Assembly: GCA_032622095.1 (NCBI GenBank)
Contig: CP136068.1
Span: 127,599,989 to 127,663,988, forward strand
Reading direction: 5' to 3'
DNA from: Siphonodentalium dalli
Taxonomy: Eukaryota; Mollusca; Scaphopoda; Gadilida; Siphonodentaliidae
DNA: 64,000 bases
Shown here in pieces: positions 53,740 to 64,000 of this stretch (position 1 is its first letter; each line of letters begins with the position of its first letter). The notes under the pieces are model-generated. The model made no database searches and was not told the DNA's origin. It saw only the letters and a list, made by a program, of their open reading frames with translations. The position numbers and the translations under genes were made by a program.

Positions 53740-54676
53740 ATAACAGTTAGCATATCATACAATTGATGACGCTAATCAAGCTGCAAAACTGAGTTCAGTC
53801 CCATCGCTACGCGATGTCTGAACGCTGCCGGCATGTTTATTCTAACATTTTTTATTGAAATGTTTTGTCAGTTACAATTCATTCTGTCTTGATCTAGACA
53901 ATTTTCAAAGAATATGGACAGTTCAGAATACTGCAGAATGAATTGTAACCTACAAAAAGTCTCAAATAAATAAATGTTACATTTCTTCACATAACGTGTA
54001 TAGATGCGGGCAGCGGTAAGTCCTGCGTTGGGGACTGAGCTCTGCGTGGAGCTTGGTACAACAATAGGAAGGTATAGATTGAAAACAAATTTCGGCCCAC
54101 AGTCATAACCTAGTGGGGTCCCTTAAGGGTCGAATCGTGACTTTAGTGACTAAAGCATTCGACTTCAAATATATATGTTGCCTTATTTATAGGGGAAACT
54201 TTTTTTGAGGGCGGTGCCCGGGTTGGGGGGAGGTCCTGTTTTCCCATGGTTCTAAGAGACCCCACTAAACCAGGGTACCTCAAGCTTTCCAACTGTTTCC
54301 TAATGTTGGAAAATGTCCCAACTGATGTCCATCTCAGACCCAACATTTAACCAAAACAGGTCTAATAACTACAAATTTCCCCACTAAATAATGGCTGGAA
54401 AATAAATTTTTTGTTTAAACTAACGTTGTGTCAGACATGTCCAATTGTTGAAACTTTTTACCAAAGTTGTGGGTTAGACACACCCAACCCCATGTCGCCA
54501 CGTACCTTGGCATAATCGACTATAATTCTCTTTGTTCGATGTGATAACGAAGCAGTACTGAGTCAGACAGCTATGTTCTATTTCCAAACAAAGTTCGTGC
54601 AACGTAACATCGATTTCATTAGTAATCATTGAGATACGAAAATTGTGAGACGAAACGTGCCAAATTGAAGTCAGCA
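53740..54676. other. No gene seen
   Basis: Contains an inverted pair ACAATTCATTCTGTCTTGAT / ACTGCAGAATGAATTGTAA near 53873-53950 and otherwise nothing assignable. Confidence 0.45.
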
Positions 54677-54680
54677 TTAA

Positions 54681-55282
54681 CCCTTTCATGACGGGAGCTT
54701 CCTGAATTGTTGCGAAAATCCGGTGCCAATGCATTCTCCTTTATATGCGAGTCGACCAGAGAATGCATTGGCCTAACAAATTTTATATTATTTTTTATAA
54801 GTGTTAAAGAGTGTAAGAAAAAATTAAAAACAATTATAAAAAAATTGGAAAAGAATGTAAGAAATAAAGATAAAAAATTATCAAAAATTGTTAAAGAATG
54901 TAAGAAATTTAAAAAAAAAAATGATAAAATTGTTACGCAATGTAAGAAAAAAATGATAAAATTGTTAAAGAATGTAAGAAATTAACAAAAAATGATACAA
55001 TTGTTAAAGAATATAAGAAAAAATGATAAAAATTGTTTTAGAATGTAAGTACAAATGATAAAACATGCTGAACATTGATAAAGAATGTAAGAAAAAAATA
55101 TAAAAAAATATAAAAATTGTTAAAGAATGTACGAACAATCAATAAAAAATTATAAAAAATTGTAAGGCCAATGCATTCTCTTATATATGCGAGGCGACAT
55201 ATGGTCGACACGCATATATAAGAGAATGCATTGGCACAGGGTCTTTATTGTTACGCCAGCGCGGCTCCCGTCACGAAAGGGT
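54681..55282. mobile_element. TTAA MITE, CATGACGGGAGC family, with internal tandem array
   Basis: TTAA at 54677-54680 and 55283-55286. Ends are CCCTTTCATGACGGGAGCTT and GGCTCCCGTCACGAAAGGG. A shortened palindrome lies at 54725-54775 and a full one at about 55168-55234. Between them (54781-55155) is an imperfect array of AAATTGTTAAAGAATGTAAG units. Confidence 0.75.
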
Positions 55283-55555
55283 TTAAATAAGCCGCCACTC
55301 GTGCGTAACCATCCGTATAATCACAATCGGTGTTATACTGAGTTTATCAACTGACTATAGTTGCTCAACATGTTACCATGGCCACGACCCGCCCCCACAT
55401 CGTGAGGTACGTGTATGTTATATATAGTCTGTTATTGCTTGACGGGCGAAGTCAGGACATTGTAAAATCGAAAGATCTCTTAATAATTATGTGCTAGTCA
55501 GGTTAGGATCAATACGAGGTTCGAGATACCAGATACATTTCGGAAATGTCCATGC

Positions 55556-55787
55556 CGGTATACGCCTTGTCACCGAGTCGCGGCCTTATTGAATCCATCC
55601 AGCCCCGTTTCGTTTTTTTAACTGCTACAGGTTAAATTTCTGGAGTACCATTCCATATATGGAGCTTTTGTATATTCATGAATTCCATACATGGAATGCT
55701 TCTCCAGAACTTTGACCTGTAGCATTAAAACAAAACGGAACTCGATGGATCCAATATGGCCCCCGATTAAGTGACAAGGCGTATTCG
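55556..55787. repeat. Hairpin element with TACGCCTTGTCAC ends
   Basis: TACGCCTTGTCACCGAGTCG at the left and GTGACAAGGCGTATTCG at the right are inverted. The inner CTGCTACAGG / CCTGTAGCA and CCATATATGG blocks pair as well. Confidence 0.6.
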
Positions 55788-55980
55788 TTGAATTCGGTCA
55801 GCGGGGAACATTGGGAGGGGATACTACATATTTTATACCCCATAATAAGACACTGTTAATTCCCCATTCTATGGATTATATTAGTCATTTCGGAAATATC
55901 CTAATATGACGTTTTTTATTTGACAGCCAAACGACTTCCACATAAACTCATTGTCATATTGGAATGCTATAAGACAGTGT

Positions 55981-56120
55981 CTAGAAACCCATATTCCGGC
56001 AGACAACTCGAGGGACATGTCCATTTGGTATACTATATACCAAGTCTTCTCGGTCCACAACATCTTGGGATATCGATTGGGATGATGCTGTTTTTGGACT
56101 GAGACCCGCCCGTTGCTCTT
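55981..56120 (-). CDS. Alternative terminal exon for the same gene
   Basis: After GATATAG the phase-1 frame reads EQRAGLSPKTASSQSISQDV to VVCRNMGF and TAG (55981-55983), with AATAAA at 55915-55920. The acceptor has a poor pyrimidine tract. Confidence 0.25.
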
Positions 56121-56379
56121 CTATATCGGACGTTACGCCCAGAATCGTGGGCGGGAGTTATATTGTTGGTATGTATATGTCTTCGGATTAGGTAAAATGG
56201 AAGCTTTGCGTATGTGAACATCTAGGGTGGCCTTTCCCAAGCATGATGACATAAAACATGCATATATTCGAGGTCGTTAAATGTCAAAGCAACGAGATAT
56301 ATAAGTAAACAAAGCCTCGTTTTCCAGAGAATTTCGATTTGTCGCGTTATAAAAAAATGCATGTAAACAAATACATTAA

Positions 56380-56764
56380 CCCTTTACCCAACAAAACCGG
56401 CCAAAAACGCCCAAATAAAGCTTCAACAGCCCTAAAATATCTTCGGTCTGTCTCAATAACGCCATACAAAAATGGATATCATTAGAACCGGTTCATTGAC
56501 CAAATTGTGATGGTTACAGTTATGCCCTGTGCCAATGCATTCTCTTATATATGCGAGTCGACCATAGGTCGCCTCGCATATATAAGAGAATGCATTGGCC
56601 TAAAAAAAACAATTTTTATAATATTTTTCTATATTCTTTGACAATTTTATCATTTTTAATATGTGTTAAGCCAATGCATTCTCTTATATATGCGAGGCGA
56701 CCTATGGTCGACTCGCATATATAAGAGAATGCATTCGCACAGGGCCGTTCTGTTGGGTAAAGGG
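56380..56764. mobile_element. TTAA MITE, ACCCAACA family
   Basis: TTAA (56376-56379), CCCTTTACCCAACAAAACCG, two palindromes (about 56531-56599 and 56671-56737), and TTCTGTTGGGTAAAGGG then CTAA. Confidence 0.75.
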
Positions 56765-56956
56765 CTAAACGGTCGTATCATCACTGTACCTTTTTATATC
56801 ACGGTAGATGGTATATCATTTTTGAAGACAGATTAATCGCGGACATGTAAGGTATCAATCACATTCAGGGTTTACGTGGATGCCCAGGTTCCACGTCTAC
56901 ATGTAGTACGTATTTTAAATGAACGTCCGGTATAAATGTAGAAGAGAAGACTTGGT

Positions 56957-57081
56957 CTAGGAGTCAAAGTATAATACAGAAAATGGTGACTGGACGGAAG
57001 GAAAACATTCCCACGATACAATAACCGTGGGAGATATTGGTTCCTTGCATGGGGAGACAATCCGAATTTTTATATTACGCC
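56957..57081 (-). CDS. Secreted-protein gene, candidate terminal exon
   Basis: Acceptor GATCATTGGCAG. Two bases complete an Arg codon, then RNIKIRIVSPCKEPISPTVI to VLYFDS and TAG. No polyadenylation hexamer follows closely, so this is less certain than exons 1-3. Confidence 0.3.
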
Positions 57082-60000
57082 CTGCCAATGATCTCCGCTG
57101 ACCAAGGTGCTAACTGTGTTTAGTCCATATGGCTTGTAAACACGTAATGTAACGATGAACGATTAAAAATACAAAACAAACCAACTTACTGTCTGCACGA
57201 TATGTAAAGAATGTTCTGCCACTGTGGCCATGGTAACCAACACCAACCGCCCATGTGGTAGACTCCGTAGATAACGTATTCTCTCCTCGGACAGGTGGTG
57301 TGGTAGTGTTATCATGAAGCCATTTCCAATATTCCTGGAAACGAAGATCAATTAAATAAATTGCTTTATTGTCTCTTTATAAGGATACTAGAAGGTGACC
57401 CGACTTCGTCCGGGCTTTGACCTTGAATTGACCATTTTTGAAGGTCAAGGTCAGTTGGGGTCAAACACCAACACCCCAAAAATGGTGGAAATCGGCCCAG
57501 CGGATACCGGGAAATCGGCCCCAGCGGATACCGAGATACCCTATGCATCAAATTTCGTCCGTAAAAATCCGCCAGTTTAACCCGATTTGATTTCCACTCA
57601 AGTATATAAACGCGCCTCACATTACACACGCTCATTAATTATCAAGTTTCAACGTAAAGATAAATTACCATCGGTTGCCCGAGAAGACGTCTGAAACAGT
57701 CAAATGCATCGGCCGGTTAAACGTTAACGTGATCTAACGTTATGACCTCTAACGACGTCATAGAAGTTACGCATTGTTTTTATCCTGATGGAAGATAGTA
57801 CCACTTCTTCTTGATAATTGAGGCAGATAACTAAAACGGATACATACGCATTATAATATCGTTGGAAAGAGGAAACACGAAAGATTCTCACAGTGTCATT
57901 ATTATGACTGGCATTTTATTATTCGCGCTGTTTCGAATCAATTTGTAAGCACCGAACTCAAATGAAAGTCCCGTAACACAGCGTAAAAACAGATTTGACC
58001 TCGGCACGTGAAAAGTTGACCTCGGATCTGAAAATCAATAGGCCTATGTCACCCCCACCCCCCCCCCCGGCCGAAAATACCCCCACATACCAAGTTTCAT
58101 CGAAATCGGGTCGGCCGTTTTCGAGTTCATCGATTACACACAAACAAACAAACAGATCTTCCAAATATATAATAGATTTAATATACATATAACTGATATG
58201 AGTTAAAAACATGCAACAGAAATAACAAGAATGCTAAAGGCGCTGGACGCTCGGTATGGTCATCCAGACTATATGTGACCCGCCATATCAAATCCAGTCG
58301 TAAGTCTGGATTTTTTTTACCCTGTGTCAATGCATTCTCTTATATATGCGAGTCGACCATAGGGTCGCCTCGCATATATAAGAGAATGCATTGGCCTAAC
58401 AATTTTTTACAATTTTAATAATTGTTTCTTGTATTCTTTACAATTTTATAATTTCACCCATACAGAGCCCCAGACAAACATGAGCAGACGACACGCTTCT
58501 ATATGCTTATATATATGTGTGGGGCACCCTGCAGGGTAATGGATGTTTTTTATTTTATGTCCTAAAAATTGTAAGAAACATTTATTAAATTAAAATGATA
58601 AAAACTTGTTAGGCCAATGCATTCTCTTATATATGCGAGGCGACCTATGGTCGACTCGCATATATAAGAGAATGCATTGGCACAGGGTAAAACAAAATCC
58701 CGACTTACGACTGAATTTGATATGGCGGGTCACATATTGGGCTTTAATCATGCATACGGCAGATTATAATTGATATGACAAAGTGACTATGTCGGGGCGT
58801 GTGTGTAAACAATATCGAGAAGACGTAAATGAAGTTGATGACGCTCGGCATAAGGTTATGTAATTAGCCGGAAATTATGTAATTCGCGAGTGTCACATGT
58901 GAGGGGGGGGGGGGGGCAGTCTGAAAAATCTAGATAATTATTGTTGTCCATGTCACACGCGTATGGTCTTTGGCCAGAAATGAGAGTACTCATTGTAAGT
59001 GATCTCCTATTACAACTACGATTTCCTAGTAAGTACCGGAAGGATGTTGCAGATATGTCTGTTGTTCGTGATGAATTCATGGATGATGTACTTAGGTGGA
59101 TGTAGATCAATATAAATTGTTAAATATTTGCCCTTAATAGCACTATTATCTGAATATTTCTTGTGTAAATATTACTAAATGAGTAAATAGGTATTAATTT
59201 TGCAACCGTATTTCATGTTCACTCGAAATTATGGTTCTTAATTACTGTCGGAGTCTAAATGAACCCATACTTCTATAGGGATCCAAATAAGCATATTCGC
59301 ATGCTTATTAAGTCTTGGAATGTTGCCACCCTGTAGGGTGCTTATTTGGGATCGTAAGGCTATTTAAGGGCTTTGTCAACCCATTTCCCTCAAAATTTGA
59401 TAGAGTAAAAATAAAGGATTCTGTTCACTTATATTAGTAATCACAGTAACCAACCCAAAGGATGTACAATTTTAAGAGTATAACTTATGATGGATTATCA
59501 AAGAGTATGCATTCATTGCATTGACACAGAGTTTTCTCCAGTCATGGAAGGGTTACCGTCTCATAGAAATATGCTCGCTATCTTACGTACGTCTGTGGGA
59601 GCTGCAGGTTTCCTTGCCGCTGCCTGTGTTTTGGACTTCATTTGGTTGAGACTGGTTAGTATATTAGAATTCGATCTCTGCTGGATCATGGAGCTCATCT
59701 TTTGCCTACGTACAGAAAACAAGGTACAATAATAATAAATAACAGTTTTGTATAGTGTAAAATCCACCGAAGTGCTCTAAAACGCTTGACATGTTAAACA
59801 TAAAATACAATTGTAAATATAAGACATAATTATGGTCATCAACAAAACAGTAGAACTATATGTTAGACAGTGTGTTAGACGTTATATAAATACAGAAGCG
59901 CATAAAATAATAAATCTAAGAAATTATTAAAAGTTACTGGTAAATTGGGGGGTGGTAACATGCTAAAAAATTAACATTGAAAAAAGGGGTTACAGGGCGA

Positions 60001-61744
60001 ATGGGTAACATGGTAAAAATAACAGTGAAAAAAAGGGGGGGGGGGTAAAATGGCGAACGGGTAGCATGCTAAAAATAACATGAAAAAGTGGGTTAAAATA
60101 GCGCACGGTCGGGAAACGAGTAAAATTGAATAGAACAATATTGATGAGACTAAGGTGCTTAATTAGTGATAACAATACAACACCACGCGTTCAAGTGAAT
60201 ATCGAGTGTACATGAGGTGATGTCACAAGACTTTGAGAGGATAAAAGTGATGTTCTCCTCAGTTAATTATGATGTCCGCGACAGTAGCACAAAACTAATT
60301 TCTGTGTTTTATTTTCTCATTGTTTTGTGAGTTTTCCCTCAAATACCTCTGCATCACCAGGGACGGCACATGTGCCACCAAGCATGAAATGCGGTGAAAC
60401 CTTCAGTGTTTTCCTGACTTGTTTTTTATTTATTATAAAAAGGATTTATAAATTTATAAGGTACTGTTTTGTTGTTACATGTATTTAATTTTAGATTCAG
60501 TGATTCTTTGGACTGTGATTTAGGCCGCCATATATATAGGGCAAATAAATATTTTTGAACAATCCTTTGTCTTGCCAAACTGTCAAAATGTACACAAAAA
60601 CATGTGGGTTTGAGTGGCCTTTTACGTTTTAAAATATGAATTTTACAATTCGAAGAAAATACCTTGTGAATACGACAAAATTTATATAATAAAAACATGG
60701 GAAACCCGACCCGGCCGATCGGGACAACCCGACCCAAATTACACTCGGGTTGGGTGGTTCCGCTTCCTACGATACAAGCCCCTGTGATCGCGTCCACGCA
60801 GTATCATGCAATAACGTTAACCCTTTACCCAACAAACCTGCCAAAACCGGCCAAATAAAGCTTCAACAGCCTAAAATATCTTCGGTCTGTCTCAATAAAA
60901 CCATACAAATATGGATATCATTGGAACCGGCTCATTGACCACATTGTGATGGTTACAGTTATGCCCTGTGCCAATGCATTCTCTTATATATGCGAGTCGA
61001 CCATAGGTCGCCTCGCATATATAAGAGAATGCATTGGCCTAAAAAAAATCTTTTTTTAACACTTTTTACCATTTTTTCTTACATTCTTTAACAATTTTAT
61101 AATTTTTAATGTGTTAAGCCAATGCATTCTCTTATATATGCGAGGCGACCTATGGTCGACTCGCATATATAAGAGAATGCATTGGCACAGGGCCGTTCTG
61201 TTGGGTAAACGGTTAAACAGTCCACACAGTTGTGTCGTTCTATTTATTGTAAGTTTAACCCTTTCTATAATAAATACTCTTTGACGAGTTGTTAATGTAG
61301 GAAATGTTCAGATGATAAGTTCATCAAAACGACAGTTGAACTTATTATCTGAACATTTCCCACAAATCAATCATAATCATTCCGATGTTGTATTATTTGT
61401 TTTTCTGTCTGCCGTTTGCTTTTAGTACATGAACACACATCCAAATGAATAATAAACTGTTTCAATGTATAATTTTATAAATTAATGGGAGAATCCATTC
61501 AGTATAGAAAGGGTTAAAATAAAAAAAATACTCACGTTGCGGCTGTATATGCACTGCCGGCATTCTCTTTGAACTTGTACTCTGTAGAGAGCATGGCGTC
61601 ATCTCCAGACTTCATCATGAGTCTCGGATAACAACCCGGGATCTCCCGTGGGGGGATTTCCGCCGGTGGGCGGAACTGGGACATCGGACCCTCCAATGAT
61701 CCGATCACAGCACAGAAGCAAACAAACAGCACACATAACTTGGC
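56957..61744 (-). CDS. Cryptic multi-exon gene for a probable secreted protein (5' incomplete)
   Basis: Exons 61744-61536, 59705-59591, 57334-57190 and a candidate terminal exon 57081-56957 have AG/GT borders and compatible phases (2, 0, 1), giving about 197 codons without a stop. The first opens AKLCVLFVCFCAVIGSLEGP, a good signal peptide lacking only its Met, which would lie in an upstream exon. The mature part has Pro-rich PPAEIPPREIPGCYP, a Lys/Gln/Ala-rich stretch from exon 2, and EYWKWLHDNTTTPP with WAVGVGYHGHSGRTFF from exon 3. I do not recognise the family. The frame agreement across three introns is the main evidence. An alternative last exon is 56120-55981, followed by AATAAA. Introns contain MITEs but the exons do not. 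Confidence 0.5.
57190..57334 (-). CDS. Secreted-protein gene, third exon
   Basis: Acceptor TTGATCTTCGTTTCCAG, donor ACA|GTAAGT. 145 nt in phase 0 give EYWKWLHDNTTTPPVRG to FFTYRAD, ending in phase 1. A second frame is also open (NIGNGFMITLPHHLSEE), but it does not fit the phase of the previous exon. Confidence 0.5.
57386..58175 (+). mobile_element. GACTTCGTCCGGG-type interspersed repeat, second copy
   Basis: ACTAGAAGGTGACCCGACTT at the head; AAGTTTCATCGAAATCGG, ACACAAACAAACAAACAGA and AATATATAATAGATTTAAT at the tail. It lies 51 bp from the third exon of the minus-strand gene, inside its intron. Confidence 0.5.
58275..58733. mobile_element. GTGACCC-family MITE, complete
   Basis: Ends GTGACCCGCCATATCAAATC and GAATTTGATATGGCGGGTCAC, flanked by ATAT on each side. 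Palindromes lie at about 58329-58396 and 58615-58681. A central block around CAGAGCCCCAGACAAACATG is shared with 199-629 and 63377-63823. Confidence 0.8.
58740..59590. other. No gene seen; intron of the minus-strand gene
   Basis: G tract at 58902-58917. GCTTATTAAG palindromic text near 59300. No further exon identified. Confidence 0.4.
59591..59705 (-). CDS. Secreted-protein gene, second exon
   Basis: Acceptor GTTTTCTGTACGTAG, donor GAC|GTACGTAAG. 115 nt: one base completing a Thr codon, then 38 codons (QKMSSMIQQRSNSN to AARKPAAPTD), ending in phase 0. The phase matches both neighbours. Confidence 0.5.
59943..60110. repeat. Three tandem units of about 55 bp (GGTAACATGSTAAAAA)
   Basis: Units begin near 59953, 60003 and 60060, each with GGTAACATGCTAAAAA-type text, AACATTGAAAAA and a G run. 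Confidence 0.55.
60821..61212. mobile_element. TTAA MITE, ACCCAACA family
   Basis: TTAA at 60817-60820 and 61213-61216. Ends are CCCTTTACCCAACAAACCTG and TTCTGTTGGGTAAACGG. Palindromes lie at about 60971-61039 and 61119-61186. Confidence 0.8.
61259..61513. mobile_element. TTAA MITE, CTATAMTAAATACTC family
   Basis: TTAA at 61255-61258 and 61514-61517. Ends are CCCTTTCTATAATAAATACT and TTCAGTATAGAAAGGG. Its palindrome GATAATAAGTTCAAC... (about 61303-61360) is shared with 50489-51045. It ends 18 bp from the donor of the signal-peptide exon. Confidence 0.7.
61536..61744 (-). CDS. Secreted-protein gene, signal-peptide exon
   Basis: Acceptor TTCTTCATTGCAG and donor AC|GTGAGT. 209 nt starting in phase 0 and ending in phase 2. 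Encodes the signal peptide and IPGCYPRLMMKSGDDAMLST. There is no in-frame ATG before it, so the start codon is in another exon. Confidence 0.6.
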
Positions 61745-63376
61745 CTGCAATGAAGAATGACAACCAGATTTATATACATGGGTTCAGATGACTTCTGGAA
61801 GTCGGCTCTAGGAAACAAGCGTATTTCTACATTGTACTACACTGAAACACACCTCTCAGCCTAACGCCTTCTAAACTGTCGAAACATTGTACAACATCTA
61901 GAGACGATACAGACGATGCCAGTGACAGATATCCCATACAACGAACGATTATGTGATTTATGTAAAGATGCTTTAGGGGATGAATTTCAAATATATTGAA
62001 AGTAGCTGAATTGTTTAACTGCGGAAATAGCCGAACACTGATAGACCTCGCGTTAAATATAACGTCCAGCTCACGAGGCTCACAATTCATCACACCCACC
62101 ATTACTTGTTTTTTATCTGACCCCCCCCCCCCCCAGATTTAAAGCTAACAAACAGATTTTGTCGTACTTATACCATTATTATATAATATACACATACATG
62201 TATATATATTTGGTCAAAGATTATATACCTATATATCTGTGCACCACGCAGATGCCATGTAATAATGTAGACTATTTGAATTGTATTAATTATATTACTA
62301 TGTATGTCAATATACGACGGTGAGTTGTACAATCAATGTAAATTGAATGTCATAGCTAAAAAAATAATTGTTACAACACAGCGAACACTTTGCTATCCTG
62401 ATTTTTAGGTATACATAATATGGAGGTTCAAATTAATCACGCGGGTATAAACCCAGCATGTTCAGACCGCGACTTATCCTTGTGTAACATTATATTTCTG
62501 TACTCTTTGGGGGTTTCTCTCATAGAACATCGAATGAGATATCAGTATTTTTAATAAAGTTTTCAAGGCTTGTGTATTTGTTACAACATAAAAAGAGACA
62601 AATCCCACTACTATACTATATGTGTTGTGTTAGTATCTGTTTGACAAATGTGTGATTATTAAAAGCAAATGTTAAAACTAAAATAAAACACGTATACGAG
62701 TATATCAGAATATCGCCAATAACAATAGTTTTATAAGCGATAATTTCATATCATTTCGATTTTAGAGGGACGCCCAAATTTATTTTGTTAATTTCTCAAC
62801 GACAGAATTATATGATTTGTTAATTTCAGATGTAGTTTATGCCATCCTTTATCTTGAGCAAAATACGATATTGGGTTGAATTTTAATTAATGTTGTTTCA
62901 ACTGGAGGTTTGAAACCGTGTGTACATATTTAAATATGGGACACTTATTACTGAAGTTATACAGTAGATTTTGATATATATCAGTCGGAATATCACAGAT
63001 ATGCTCGCCCATTTCACTGTATATTCGTCGTGAACTTATCAACAAACTCAAAATTTACAGAAAATGATTATGAACACCATTACCTAATATTATGTCACCA
63101 TTCTCACACTGTGGGCTTACTCACACGTAACCGGAAACGACCCCCATAAGCTTTATGCTTGATGTCGGATCCCCTCCATACAACCAATATTCATGCTTCA
63201 TATTTTGTAACATGCATTGTTTTTTTTATTTATATGGAATAAATACTGTTTACATAAAATATTACAAACTTCAGACCACAGTTGTTGGAAATTCGTATCA
63301 ACATCCGTCGAGAAATACACGTCCCATGACTTTAAAGCCTCATGGTGATCTGCGCTCTCAAATATACACCTAATAT
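61745..63376. other. No gene seen
   Basis: Presumed upstream intron of the secreted-protein gene. C tract at 62121-62135. A/T-rich and otherwise featureless. The missing start-codon exon may lie here or beyond the window. Confidence 0.4.
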
Positions 63377-63823
63377 GTGACCCGCCATATCAAATCCAGT
63401 CGGAAGTCGGGATTTTTTTTTACCCTGTGCCAATGCATTCTCTTATATATGCGAGTCGACCATAGGTCGCCTCGCATATATAAGAGAATGCATTGGCTTA
63501 ACAATTTTTATAATTTGTTCTTGTATTCTTTAACAATTTTATAATTTCACCCATACAGAGCCCCAGACAAACATGAGCAGACGACACTCTTCTATATGCT
63601 TCTATATATGTGTGGGGCACCCTGCAGTGTAATGGATGCTTTTTATTTTATGTCCTAAAAATTGTAAGAAACATTTATTTAAAAAAAATGATAAAAAATT
63701 GTTAGGCCAATGCATTCTCTTATATATGTGAGGCAACCTATGGTCGACTCGCATATATAAGAGAATACATTGGCACAGGGTAAAAAATCCCGACTTACGA
63801 CTGGATTTTATATAGCGGGTCAC
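63377..63823. mobile_element. GTGACCC-family MITE, complete
   Basis: Ends GTGACCCGCCATATCAAATC and TATATAGCGGGTCAC. Palindromes lie at about 63429-63497 and 63704-63773, with inverse orientation. Near-identical in its central block to 58275-58733. Confidence 0.8.
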
Positions 63824-63842
63824 AAATATAGAATATCCATAT

Positions 63843-63970
63843 AGTTTGACGAGATATAAGGTTTATTTTCGCGAGTATGATTAAGCAAATGGGGGCCGAG
63901 CTTCAGCGAGGTTCTCTGTTTCCTGAATCATCCGAGCGAAATAAACCTAGTATCTCGTCAAACTTTATGG
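63843..63970. repeat. Hairpin with TTTGACGAGATA arms
   Basis: TTTGACGAGATATAAGGTTT at the left is inverted as AAACCTAGTATCTCGTCAAA at the right. The loop includes GGGGGCCGAGCTTCAGCGAG. Confidence 0.6.
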
Positions 63971-64000
63971 GTATTGTTTTTATCCATCGCCAAAGTTTAA

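Noticed and set aside
54707-54985. Lys-rich protein-coding frame
   Set aside because: It lies wholly inside a MITE and reads its AAAGAATGTAAGAAA array.
57163-57351. Alternative frame NIGNGFMITLPHHL of the third secreted-protein exon
   Set aside because: Its phase (0 or 1 offset) does not match the phase-0 end of the preceding exon, while the EYWKWLHD frame does.

Overview
The window is eukaryotic and looks like a repeat-rich marine invertebrate genome, most likely a lophotrochozoan such as a mollusc or relative. The reasons are intron-split genes with GT/AG sites, LINEs, many TTAA-flanked MITEs, and a tRNA-headed SINE with an AATC-type tail of a kind I associate with molluscs and related phyla. 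Species is not determinable from the sequence. A 100-base N gap (76-175) marks a scaffold join.

Genes. (1) 5.5-11.6 kb, plus strand: a complete three-coding-exon sterol C5-desaturase (lathosterol oxidase, SC5D-like, 294 aa) with all histidine boxes. (2) 15.1-16.6 kb and 30.6-32.1 kb, minus strand: two intact paralogues (about 508 and 504 aa) with an unusual architecture: a DUSP-like N-terminus, a possible ubiquitin-like segment, a coiled coil and a C-terminal KCTD-type BTB/T1 domain. They lie in a tandem segmental duplication (copy A about 13.2-25.2 kb, copy B about 25.4-46.0 kb, swollen by insertions). (3) 56-61.8 kb, minus strand: a cryptic multi-exon gene reconstructed from phase-compatible splice sites, encoding a probable secreted protein of unknown family.

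Mobile DNA fills most of the rest. There is a 5'-truncated LINE with an open reverse transcriptase, a 15-bp target-site duplication and a TATCC-repeat tail (26.7-29.0 kb). There is also a decayed CR1-like LINE on the minus strand (46.6-50.2 kb) whose polyprotein begins with a 2A-like motif in which the key Gly is Cys. At least four MITE families with different ends carry the same approximately 70-bp near-perfect palindrome, usually two per element. Other elements are Harbinger-like (TAA target), hAT-like (G-tract ends), a 450-bp GGTTACAA family pair bracketing 4.9 kb, an element whose inverted ends are 16-bp tandem repeats, and several long hairpins. Because copy B carries insertions absent from copy A and the reverse, the duplication supplies empty sites that date many of them.

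The genes do not form an operon or an obvious pathway. The coherent themes are MITE insertions abutting SC5D exons, MITE-derived sequence directly upstream of both BTB genes, and nested transposition.
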